The notes below the pieces were generated by a model. The model was not told the origin of the DNA, searched no databases, and saw only the letters and a program-made list of their open reading frames with translations. The translations under genes were made by a program, and so were the position numbers. From the NCBI GenBank assembly GCA_031281515.1, contig JAITFF010000083.1, forward strand, positions 1 through 11,975: DNA of 11,975 nucleotides, written 5' to 3'. Shown here in pieces: positions 6,206 to 11,975 of this stretch; within the stretch, counting starts at the first letter, position 1; each line of letters begins with the position of its first letter. Source of the stretch: Holosporales bacterium. GTDB lineage: Bacteria; Pseudomonadota; Alphaproteobacteria; RUG11792.

Positions 6206-7636
6206 TCAACCTTGTGTCGATCCAGTAGCTGCGACTTCAAATCTGTGAAAAGGAGTTCCCCATGTGATTACTTCAGCATTGGGAATCCCCCAATCTGGAC
6301 TGTTCTTTTTAATCTTGGTGAAATACTCCGAAGATGGCGTCGAGTCGGCGGTAGCCCCGAGAGGCCCGGCAGTCGTTCGCTTCCATCTTGTCCTCGAATC
6401 AAACTTGATTTTTGGGTGGCAGGTAAATCCAGGCACAACCAATCCATGCATCGGATCCGGAGATTTTTGCAATTTTGCTGCCCATTGCTCAATGTATCCA
6501 GCATCATTGCTCTTGAGGGCATCGAAATCTACCTCACTCATAGGACTGATTAGTGTACCTGCCAGGAAATCGAAACCAGCTGGCCTAAACACTCCGCATC
6601 CCCAAGCTGGAAGAGTTGTCAATTCGCCGACCTTAACGACAAGCTGTCCTGCTGAATCCCTAGTGAGGTATAGATCTATACGAATGAAAGGAAAACGAGT
6701 AGACAATTTTTGCGCAACTTCCGTCATTTCAGCTAGTTTGGCAGGCTTGGGCATTGGAGTCTGAGTTCGACCACAGTAAGTGACATTTAAAAGTTGCCAA
6801 CCAGGAACTGTGAAGAGGGATTTACGTTTTTCTTCTACACTAATTTGGCCTGGATTATCCGGTCCGTCCCCCACAGCAACAAACAAAACCTTTCCAAATG
6901 TACAGAAAAATTTGTAGTCAGTGATTGTTCGGCCTTCTACCAGAGATGGAAGAAATTCTTCTACAATATATCGTTCCTCGGTAACTCGCGAGTATTTTGC
7001 ATTTTCTAAACCATGAAGAGTTTCTATAGTTTTAGGGTTGTTTTTATCAATGACTCGAACAAATCTTCCATATGACCCAAGGACTCCTTTAACAACAAAC
7101 TTTTGAGGTAACGGATTCCAGAATTTGGGATTATGTATTTCATCTAAATTTTCAACCGCTCCATAAACGCGGACAACGTACTTTTCTCCTATTATGTCCC
7201 TAGTAATTAGTTTTGCTGTAAGCTTATTGCAAATCCAAGATGTTATTTCTCCAGGAGTGTAGTACTCCTTAACTACCTTCAAAATTTTTTCATTAAGTGT
7301 TTCTGGCTCTGGCAAGAAATTAAGAACATATTGTCCTCCTTTCTCAAGAAAACGATTCTGTTTTCGAGTTAATACGCCGTGTTTCTCGGTTTCCTGTTTT
7401 CTGAATTTCATAATTGCATCAGCTAATGCCGCCGCGACAGGATCTAGGAATACAGCTTCTGTCCCACCAAGCTCAGCAATCCTATAGTACAATTTCATTT
7501 GCAGAAACCCACGTGCAATCCGAGAAGATTTAAGATTAACGCCGAATGAAGTTTCAGTACCGAGCCCTTGTGATGGGATAACCACACAAAATGCAAACAG
7601 ATAAAGAAATGCTCGTAGGATTCTAAACACGATCAC
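6206..7636 (-). CDS. Exported TupA-like ATP-grasp protein (putative)
   Basis: A 476-residue protein. Residues about 170-360 resemble the TupA-type ATP-grasp family: LPQKFVVKG (176-184, with candidate nucleotide-binding lysines 179 and 183), RYIVEEFL (222-229), the DYKFFC strand (240-245), KPAKLAEM (297-304), FIRIDLY (317-323) and GELTTLPAWG (337-346). Asp321 and Glu338 are candidate metal ligands. ATP-grasp enzymes join a carboxylate to an amine or similar group using ATP. Oddly, residues 1-27 look like a signal peptide (Arg near the start, a hydrophobic run of about 15, then GLG-TE). Periplasm lacks ATP, so the protein may act outside the cell, for example in a host, or start later, at Met47. 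Start codons are GTG at 7636 or 7630, with a weak ribosome-binding site. The last 85 residues lie beyond the recognised fold. Family call moderate; substrate unknown. Confidence 0.6.
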   Translation of the reverse strand: MIVFRILRAFLYLFAFCVVIPSQGLGTETSFGVNLKSSRIARGFLQMKLYYRIAELGGTEAVFLDPVAAALADAIMKFRKQETEKHGVLTRKQNRFLEKGGQYVLNFLPEPETLNEKILKVVKEYYTPGEITSWICNKLTAKLITRDIIGEKYVVRVYGAVENLDEIHNPKFWNPLPQKFVVKGVLGSYGRFVRVIDKNNPKTIETLHGLENAKYSRVTEERYIVEEFLPSLVEGRTITDYKFFCTFGKVLFVAVGDGPDNPGQISVEEKRKSLFTVPGWQLLNVTYCGRTQTPMPKPAKLAEMTEVAQKLSTRFPFIRIDLYLTRDSAGQLVVKVGELTTLPAWGCGVFRPAGFDFLAGTLISPMSEVDFDALKSNDAGYIEQWAAKLQKSPDPMHGLVVPGFTCHPKIKFDSRTRWKRTTAGPLGATADSTPSSEYFTKIKKNSPDWGIPNAEVITWGTPFHRFEVAATGSTQG

Positions 7637-8115
7637 ACGATGAACTTAAGCCTTGCATCCAAACAAAATTGTTGACTATTTTCATTGTTTTTTCGTCAAA
7701 AACTGTCGAAAAACCCGAAACTCAATTGAAACCAATTGGACAACCCATCCAAGTAGCTGAACACGTCAGAAGGTTTCCTGGGAAACGTCGACCACCTATC
7801 GTGGCCAAGGACGGCACTTCCCCTTTTTCCCGACCATCTGCTAACGAAAGCAATTCTCTGGTTCCGCTACTCGCTTGACAACGAAAATCTCACATTGCTA
7901 GTCTATCCCTTTGTTGATTTTCTCTCAATAAATTTGTTGCCAGTGATTAGCAAAAAAAACAGCCATGTATTTTTTAGGCCTGAGGCAACGCGCTGTTGAT
8001 CAGTGGCAGCTCTGCAGTCAGTTTACGGACAGGCAAGACAAAGAGGAAACTTTCACAGCCTCCCCATTGCTATCCTGACGTCTATTTTCCCTGCAATTGC
8101 TGTATTATTCATCAA
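7637..8115. other. 479-base intergenic stretch without recognisable gene
   Basis: No convincing gene is seen on either strand. Open stretches up to about 70 codons exist on the + strand (7669-7878), but they have no ribosome-binding site and do not resemble a known protein. The stretch should contain the promoter of the ATP-grasp gene. The only suggestive element near that gene is a perfect 7-bp inverted repeat, TTTTTCG (7689-7695) and CGAAAAA (7707-7713), whose minus strand includes TTGACG. A terminator-like hairpin for the gene at 8116 lies at 7952-7982. Confidence 0.5.
7952..7982 (-). terminator. Probable Rho-independent terminator of the 161-residue exported protein gene
   Basis: Reading the minus strand, CAGGCC and GGCTG can pair (five base pairs with one bulged G, 12-base loop), followed directly by eight T. 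It is about 130 bases after the stop of the gene ending at 8116 and faces the right way. Confidence 0.45.
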
Positions 8116-8601
8116 TTAGGTTGAGGAAGGTCCCGAAAAGTGCTTGAAAGGAATTCCTTGAGCCCTTACCACTTCGTACAGGTGCATGAAAGGCGCTATT
8201 TGGGTACCCGGTAATTGGGCGACGGCTGGTATATCTGGGCTAAACTCTTTCAGATGTTGTGCAAAAAGTGTCAAAAATGTCACTCCATTTGCAAACAAGT
8301 GCAATGCACCTTTATCTTCCAGTTCTCTGAGGTAGGCGGCTCCAAAATCTACTTCTTTTTCAAGTGAGGATTTATTTACAAAGTCTTGGTTTTTACTCTC
8401 TTGAACTAAGAACCGTGCCCGCTTTTCATGAAAATCCTTAAATTCCTCGAGTGTGCATGTCCATCTGTGAGTTTCTCCGGTGTCTCCGAAATAGAACGTG
8501 TAACTTGGATTTTTGTCATCGTCTTCCATCGCAGTTACCACACCAGATGAAAAAAATACTACCGCCGCCCCCATGAGGATTGCACCTAAAAACTTGTTCA
8601 T
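8116..8601 (-). CDS. Small exported protein of unknown function
   Basis: A 161-residue protein I do not recognise. Residues 1-24 form a clear Sec signal peptide: MNK, a hydrophobic core (FLGAILMGAAVVFF), then SSGVVTA with likely cleavage after Ala24. The mature part starts with an acidic MEDDDK, continues with an aromatic strand-like segment (YTFYFGDTGETHRW), a charged helical region (about 52-95) and a hydrophobic stretch near 103-117 that ends in QHLKEF. It has one cysteine (Cys49), no lipobox and no obvious membrane anchor, so periplasmic or secreted location is inferred. The ATG is preceded by AAAGGAAG at ideal spacing, and a strong promoter lies 38 bases upstream. It is apparently transcribed alone, with its own terminator. 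Real-gene confidence is high; function is unknown. Confidence 0.8.
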   Translation of the reverse strand: MNKFLGAILMGAAVVFFSSGVVTAMEDDDKNPSYTFYFGDTGETHRWTCTLEEFKDFHEKRARFLVQESKNQDFVNKSSLEKEVDFGAAYLRELEDKGALHLFANGVTFLTLFAQHLKEFSPDIPAVAQLPGTQIAPFMHLYEVVRAQGIPFKHFSGPSST

Positions 8602-8638
8602 TAATTTCTTCCTTTAAAAAAACAACTTCTGGGTCATA

Positions 8639-8667
8639 AAGATAATGTATTCGAAAGAATAAGTCAA
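8639..8667 (-). promoter_or_regulatory. Sigma70-type promoter of the small exported protein gene
   Basis: On the minus strand TTGACT (8662-8667) and TATCTT (8639-8644) are separated by exactly 17 bases. The -10 lies 37 bases upstream of the start codon at 8601 and faces it. The -35 matches the consensus at 5/6 positions and the -10 at 4/6. Confidence 0.65.
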
Positions 8668-8868
8668 TCGTTTTTTTCTCAATTCAAGTCAAGTATCTTT
8701 AAATCATCGAATTATATTCATGTATCTACTCTAAATTTTGTAAATTTCGCAAAAAAAATCCTGGAGTGAATCGCAGCATATTCGCAAATTCATGAGTTCG
8801 TATTGATTTCCCATCAATCTATCCCAACGTAGACCTTATAGAGGGATTAGGCATTGGCTGTAACAACT

Positions 8869-8892
8869 CCAACTATCATTGGTAAGAGTTGG
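8869..8892. other. Inverted repeat downstream of the prepilin-like gene
   Basis: CCAACT (8869-8874) and AGTTGG (8887-8892) form a perfect 6-bp stem with a 12-base loop just after the stop of the pilin-like gene (8899). An overlapping alternative pairs AACTC (8865-8869) with GAGTT (8886-8890). There is no T-run next to it, so a terminator role is uncertain. Confidence 0.3.
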
Positions 8893-8898
8893 TACAAT

Positions 8899-9495
8899 TT
8901 ACCTAATTTTTACTTTTAACAGATATTTACCGTCCGGTTTCAATTCCGATGGAGTAATTTCTATATCGTCAGGAAGGCTACCGGTAAGATCGCTGATCTT
9001 AGCCCTTAGAGCGACAACCTGCTTATAGGAGAGAAATTCTTTTCCATCATCTGATAACCTTACCTTAGCGACTCCATTTTCGGCTATAACATCGTACGTA
9101 CCGCCTATCTTCGGCAGTTTGAAATTTTCGGAATTTATTAGGCCAGCGGCATGCAAATGCTTCATAACTTCCTTTGCTTCTTCGGAGGTTAGCGCCCCGC
9201 TGCCAGAACCATTTTTGACGCCACCTCCAAATCTGGCGATGGCAGCTCCGTCATTTCCTGGAATACTCCCGTACGAGCTAACATAACTTGCATACGATAT
9301 CTGTAGATCGTGTATATCGCTGGCGACGGATTGTAACTGAGCAGACTCTATTAAATCCTTTCCCTTCATTACCGCTCCAGCCAAAATACCGATAATTAAT
9401 AAAACAATCGATATTTCAACTAGCGAAAACCCCGGCAACTCCTTCTGGGAAAGGTATCGTGTCCCAGCTAAACGCCTTACGTCACGTTCGCACAT
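8899..9495 (-). CDS. Type IV prepilin-like protein
   Basis: A 198-residue protein with the N-terminal processing and methylation motif of type IV pilins and pseudopilins. After a 22-residue charged leader comes G22/F23-SLVE, with glutamate at position 5 of the mature protein (Glu27), and then the hydrophobic helix ISIVLLIIGILAGAV. A prepilin peptidase would cut between Gly22 and Phe23. After the helix the protein is pilin-like (LQSVASDIHDLQISYASY, then YGSIPGND). No cysteine pair is seen in the globular part. The ATG at 9495 has only a weak GGATG in front. It follows the coiled-coil protein gene by 23 bases and probably shares its promoter. No pilus assembly ATPase, platform protein or peptidase gene is in the window, so the assembly machinery must lie elsewhere. 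Pseudopilin of a secretion system is the main alternative. Confidence 0.85.
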   Translation of the reverse strand: MCERDVRRLAGTRYLSQKELPGFSLVEISIVLLIIGILAGAVMKGKDLIESAQLQSVASDIHDLQISYASYVSSYGSIPGNDGAAIARFGGGVKNGSGSGALTSEEAKEVMKHLHAAGLINSENFKLPKIGGTYDVIAENGVAKVRLSDDGKEFLSYKQVVALRAKISDLTGSLPDDIEITPSELKPDGKYLLKVKIR

Positions 9496-9518
9496 TTTTT
9501 ATTCATCCACTATTTTTT

Positions 9519-10325
9519 TTAATCGCTTTCTGTCTTCTTATTGTTCATTAATTCTGTGAATTTTTCCGCAAGCTCGTCCACTTTTTTATTCAATCCCGCT
9601 ATTTCCTTTTCAACTTTCGTTTCTCGAACCTTATCATCGTCATCTTTCTGGTCATTTCCGTCGTTGCTAGGCTTACTTCCTTCAGTTTTATCGTCCTTCT
9701 CTTCTGTTTTTTCTGACTCTTCCTCTTCAGCTTTAACTTTCTCGTCCTTTCCTTTTTTACCCTCTACCTCATCAGACTCCACTTTTTTTGTACCGGATTC
9801 AGGATCTCTATTTGCCTTCGATTTTTTCTCGCTATCTTCATCGTTCTTCTGAGTTTTACCATCATCACTGTCGCTATCGTTGCGTTTGGACTTCAATTTT
9901 TCATTGCTGTCTTCATCGTTTGTTTGGACTTTATCGTCGACATCGTCATCGGCGGCGTCATCTCGATCTTTACCAGTCTTTTTTGGCTCTTTTTTATCAT
10001 CAGTTTCTTTTTTTTGCTTTTGAACCTCATTCAACTGCTTCTTAAGCTTGTCCAACTTTTCTTCCAATTGATGAATTTCTTCCGTCAACTCCTTTATTTT
10101 CCTTTCAATTTCACTCGAAGAACCCGTCAAATTCAGCGGATCAGCAATGATTTCTTCTCTAAGCTGTTCAATCCTGGCAACAATTTTCCTGCACCGGAAT
10201 TCGACCTTGCCAGCCCTTGCCCTGAGCTCGTCAAGCCTGGATAACTGATCCTCCTGAGAATCAGCAAAACTTAATGAAATACAAAAAACTAAAGCTGCAA
10301 AGATTCTATATACAAAACGAAGCAT
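9519..10325 (-). CDS. Secreted coiled-coil protein with highly charged linker
   Basis: A 268-residue protein I cannot assign to a family. Residues 1-21 are a signal peptide (MLRFVYR, hydrophobic core, SLSFA with likely cleavage after Ala21). Residues about 24-107 show heptad-like spacing of Leu/Ile with Glu/Lys and should form a coiled coil. Residues about 108-235 are almost entirely Lys, Glu, Asp, Ser, Asn and Gly and are probably disordered. They include a degenerate duplication (QTNDEDSNEKLKSKRN at 134-149 and QKNDEDSEKKSKANRD at 159-174). Residues about 236-262 return to heptads (IAGLNKKVDELAEKFTELM). The ATG has a strong GGGGAGGAAG site upstream and an excellent promoter. The pilin-like gene follows after 23 bases, so the two products may act together at the cell surface. 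That partnership is inferred from gene order only. Confidence 0.8.
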   Translation of the reverse strand: MLRFVYRIFAALVFCISLSFADSQEDQLSRLDELRARAGKVEFRCRKIVARIEQLREEIIADPLNLTGSSSEIERKIKELTEEIHQLEEKLDKLKKQLNEVQKQKKETDDKKEPKKTGKDRDDAADDDVDDKVQTNDEDSNEKLKSKRNDSDSDDGKTQKNDEDSEKKSKANRDPESGTKKVESDEVEGKKGKDEKVKAEEEESEKTEEKDDKTEGSKPSNDGNDQKDDDDKVRETKVEKEIAGLNKKVDELAEKFTELMNNKKTESD

Positions 10326-10354
10326 GACAACTTCCTCCCCGACATTATACTTAT

Positions 10355-10384
10355 ATTATAACATATATTGCGATATACGGTCAA
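10355..10384 (-). promoter_or_regulatory. Strong sigma70-type promoter of the coiled-coil/prepilin unit
   Basis: On the minus strand TTGACC (10379-10384) and a perfect TATAAT (10355-10360) are 18 bases apart, with TGT directly before the -10 (extended -10). A second TATAAT follows at 10344-10349. The promoter lies between the stop of the CvpA gene (10395) and the start codon at 10325, giving the two-gene unit its own transcription start. Confidence 0.75.
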
Positions 10385-10394
10385 TACAGTCTTG

Positions 10395-11252
10395 CTATCC
10401 GTCATCATCTTGTTTGAGAATGCGGTCCATATCCATCCGTAATCTCCTAGTCGAAGGCCTGGATCGCCCATTTGTTTCTGATTGATTCCCTTCGTCAATG
10501 TTCTTCTTGGGCTTCAAAGTTGCAAGGCTCTTCGCCGACTGCGGCTCAGTTTTTACATTGTCTTCATCCGCCGTCGTATCTGGAATATCTAAATTTACTT
10601 CTTCTTCAATTTTTTGTTCATTCTCGGCCACTATTTTCTCTTCTTCAATGTCCTGTAATAAATTCTCTTTCGCAGCGTTATCTAGGTTGCTGATGACACT
10701 ATCCGTCACGAAATTCATCAGGCTTTCCCTTTTCAGAATTGATAAATGAGATACAATCTTGTCCTGCAATTTATCAGGCAAGATCAGGATTACGAAATTC
10801 GATACAATCGAAATAATCGGGTGAGAATGCGAGCGTTTAATCCAATCTGGAGTTTCCGTCCAGACGTACTGAAATAACACGATATCCAATACGGCCAGGA
10901 GTATAGCAGCCCGAGCGATACCAAATATTCCACCGAGGGCCTTATCAGTAGTGCTAAGGGCACTCTTCCTGATACAATTCGAGAAGAAGTAATTCAATAA
11001 GCTTAACAAAGTTAAAAACACTATAAACAAAATACAGGAAGTTACGAAATCGGCGATTAGGCCGTGGGTAATGTGCGCTCTTGCTATTCCCTTCGCATGC
11101 GGGAAAACCAAGATAGTCAAATAGACTCCGCCGATCCACGAGATTACAGAGAAAATCTCACGGGTCGCTCCCCTGATCCAGCCGATGACGAACGAGACAA
11201 AGACCCCAAAACCTACGATGGCATCAACCGTTACGTGACTAAACTGTTCCAT
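10395..11252 (-). CDS. cvpA: CvpA family inner-membrane protein
   Basis: CvpA proteins are small inner-membrane proteins named for colicin V production; their biochemical role is unclear, with links to envelope homeostasis. The N-terminal half has the family pattern: DAIVGFGVFVSFVIGWIRG (10-28), TREIFSVISWIGG, further hydrophobic segments near 65-90 and 105-127, and the conserved DKALGGIFGIARA (103-115). The family usually ends after about 160-200 residues. Here the protein continues to 285 with a hydrophilic, acidic then basic tail (about 190-285) that looks disordered and cytoplasmic. The ATG at 11252 has no strong Shine-Dalgarno sequence. It starts 29 bases after the stop of the RND transporter gene and is probably co-transcribed with it, an unusual neighbourhood since cvpA commonly sits near purF or radA. 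Confidence 0.82.
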   Translation of the reverse strand: MEQFSHVTVDAIVGFGVFVSFVIGWIRGATREIFSVISWIGGVYLTILVFPHAKGIARAHITHGLIADFVTSCILFIVFLTLLSLLNYFFSNCIRKSALSTTDKALGGIFGIARAAILLAVLDIVLFQYVWTETPDWIKRSHSHPIISIVSNFVILILPDKLQDKIVSHLSILKRESLMNFVTDSVISNLDNAAKENLLQDIEEEKIVAENEQKIEEEVNLDIPDTTADEDNVKTEPQSAKSLATLKPKKNIDEGNQSETNGRSRPSTRRLRMDMDRILKQDDDG

Positions 11253-11281
11253 ATGGCCGGACCATCACATTTTCACATATT

Positions 11282-11975
11282 TCACCCGGCCGCCCCCTTT
11301 TTCAGCGATGGCGCCCTAATTCTTTTCTTTTTTTTGCCAGCCTTGGATCCAGACATATAAACATATACCACAGGCACTATAAAAACCGTGAATAACGTCC
11401 CGATGGTCATACCGCCGGCGATGACAGCCCCCAGCGGTATTCGAATCTCACAGCCAGCTCCACGGGCAAAGGCCAGAGGAACCGCTCCCAAAACCATGGC
11501 AAAAGTCGTCATTAATATTGGCCGCAAACGCATCAGACCGGCCTTTTTGACGGCCTCAATTGGGGTCAATCCTTGTTCAACCAATTTGTTTGCGAAGTCT
11601 ACGATCAGTATTCCATGTTTAGTGATAAGACCAATCAGGGTCAAGAACCCTATATTGGAGAACATATTAATCGTTCCGTTTTTAATGCAGGCCAACGTTA
11701 TGATACCGCCGACTAGAGTTAGTGGGACCGTCAGCATTATTATAAACGGGTCCTTCCAACTTTCAAACTGGGCGGCCATCACTAGATAAATAAAGCTCAG
11801 AGCAAGCATGAAAATCAAAAACATGGTATTGGATTCTGTCAGATACCGCTTCGTCTCACCGATGAATTCGATGAAAACATCATCCGGAAGGACTCTACGA
11901 GCAATCTCTCGGATGATATCTATCGCCTCTCCAAGGGATGTATTATCGTTCAAAATCGGGATCACAGTATTGGCT
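11282..11975 (-). CDS. RND efflux transporter, C-terminal part (gene runs off the window)
   Basis: The C-terminal 230 or so residues of a proton-driven RND pump (HAE1/AcrB type); the frame is open to the window edge, so the start is missing. Visible are the end of the periplasmic domain followed by five membrane segments matching TM8-TM12 of AcrB: MFLIFMLALSFIYLVMAAQF, then after ESW the segment DPFIIMLTVPLTLVGGIITL, then GFLTLIGLITKHGILIVDFA (with the conserved lysine of the proton relay), LRPILMTTFAMVLGAVPLA, and AGGMTIGTLFTVFIVPVVYV. The protein ends in a short Lys/Arg-rich cytoplasmic tail. Such pumps work with a periplasmic adaptor and a TolC-type outer-membrane channel, neither visible here. 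The substrate cannot be told. The CvpA gene follows on the same strand. Confidence 0.93.
   Translation of the reverse strand, partial: ANTVIPILNDNTSLGEAIDIIREIARRVLPDDVFIEFIGETKRYLTESNTMFLIFMLALSFIYLVMAAQFESWKDPFIIMLTVPLTLVGGIITLACIKNGTINMFSNIGFLTLIGLITKHGILIVDFANKLVEQGLTPIEAVKKAGLMRLRPILMTTFAMVLGAVPLAFARGAGCEIRIPLGAVIAGGMTIGTLFTVFIVPVVYVYMSGSKAGKKKKRIRAPSLKKGAAG

Noticed and set aside
6264..6764. 166-codon open frame on the + strand
   Set aside because: Antisense to the ATP-grasp-like gene, with no convincing ribosome-binding site and no recognisable motif.
7669..7878. 69-codon open frame on the + strand in the long intergenic stretch
   Set aside because: No ribosome-binding site and no recognisable family. 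A minus-strand reading of the same bases is equally open for about 50 codons, so the openness is not informative.
8740..8800. TTCGCAAA-like direct repeats in the gap before the small exported protein gene
   Set aside because: Short, AT-rich and irregular; could arise by chance, and no array structure is present.
11388..11789. 133-codon open frame on the + strand
   Set aside because: Antisense to the RND transporter membrane domain, which is clearly the coding strand.
1..11975. tRNA, rRNA, CRISPR array, insertion sequence
   Set aside because: Gaps between genes were read for TTC-loop-like motifs, regularly spaced repeats and transposase fragments; none was convincing.

Overview
The window reads as chromosomal DNA from a bacterium, most likely an alphaproteobacterium, possibly a host-associated or intracellular one of the Holosporales/Rickettsiales kind. 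This placement is an inference. It rests on the alphaproteobacterial look of IF-1, bL28 (98 residues) and SecB, the moderate-to-low G+C, frequent GTG/TTG starts, and several predicted exported proteins without recognisable relatives. No CRISPR array, rRNA, tRNA or insertion sequence was recognised.

Layout. (1) Positions 1-254 are non-coding: a terminator-like hairpin near the left edge, then an unusual purine-rich leader with self-complementary GTAC motifs, running into the dnaJ ribosome-binding site. (2) 255-1782, + strand: dnaJ, followed one base later by a small gene for a TssE/gp25-like baseplate protein (type VI secretion) starting with TTG. (3) A long imperfect hairpin separates these from a convergent, minus-strand housekeeping run. 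Read in transcription order it is rpmB (bL28), secB, infA (IF-1), rsmI (16S rRNA methyltransferase) and a uvrD/pcrA-type helicase gene, from 6006 down to 1952, with a good extended -10 promoter in front of rpmB. (4) 6206-8601, minus strand: an accessory-looking block of two genes for proteins with signal peptides. One is a 476-residue protein resembling the TupA-type ATP-grasp family. The other is a 161-residue exported protein of unknown function with a clear sigma70-type promoter. They are separated by about 480 bases in which no gene is recognised. (5) 8899-10325, minus strand: a two-gene unit with an excellent promoter, encoding a secreted coiled-coil protein with a very charged, partly repeated linker and, 23 bases on, a type IV prepilin-like protein. 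(6) 10395-11975, minus strand: a CvpA-family membrane protein and, transcribed just before it, the C-terminal part of an RND efflux transporter that runs off the window.

How it fits together. The central genes serve translation (bL28, IF-1, RsmI), export targeting (SecB), DNA repair (UvrD-like) and protein folding (DnaJ). Around them is an envelope and secretion theme: TssE, two signal-peptide proteins, a pilin with a secreted coiled-coil partner, CvpA and an RND pump. The observations most worth following up are the ATP-grasp protein that appears to carry a signal peptide, the tssE-like gene coupled to dnaJ with no other T6SS gene in view, and the prepilin/coiled-coil pair.
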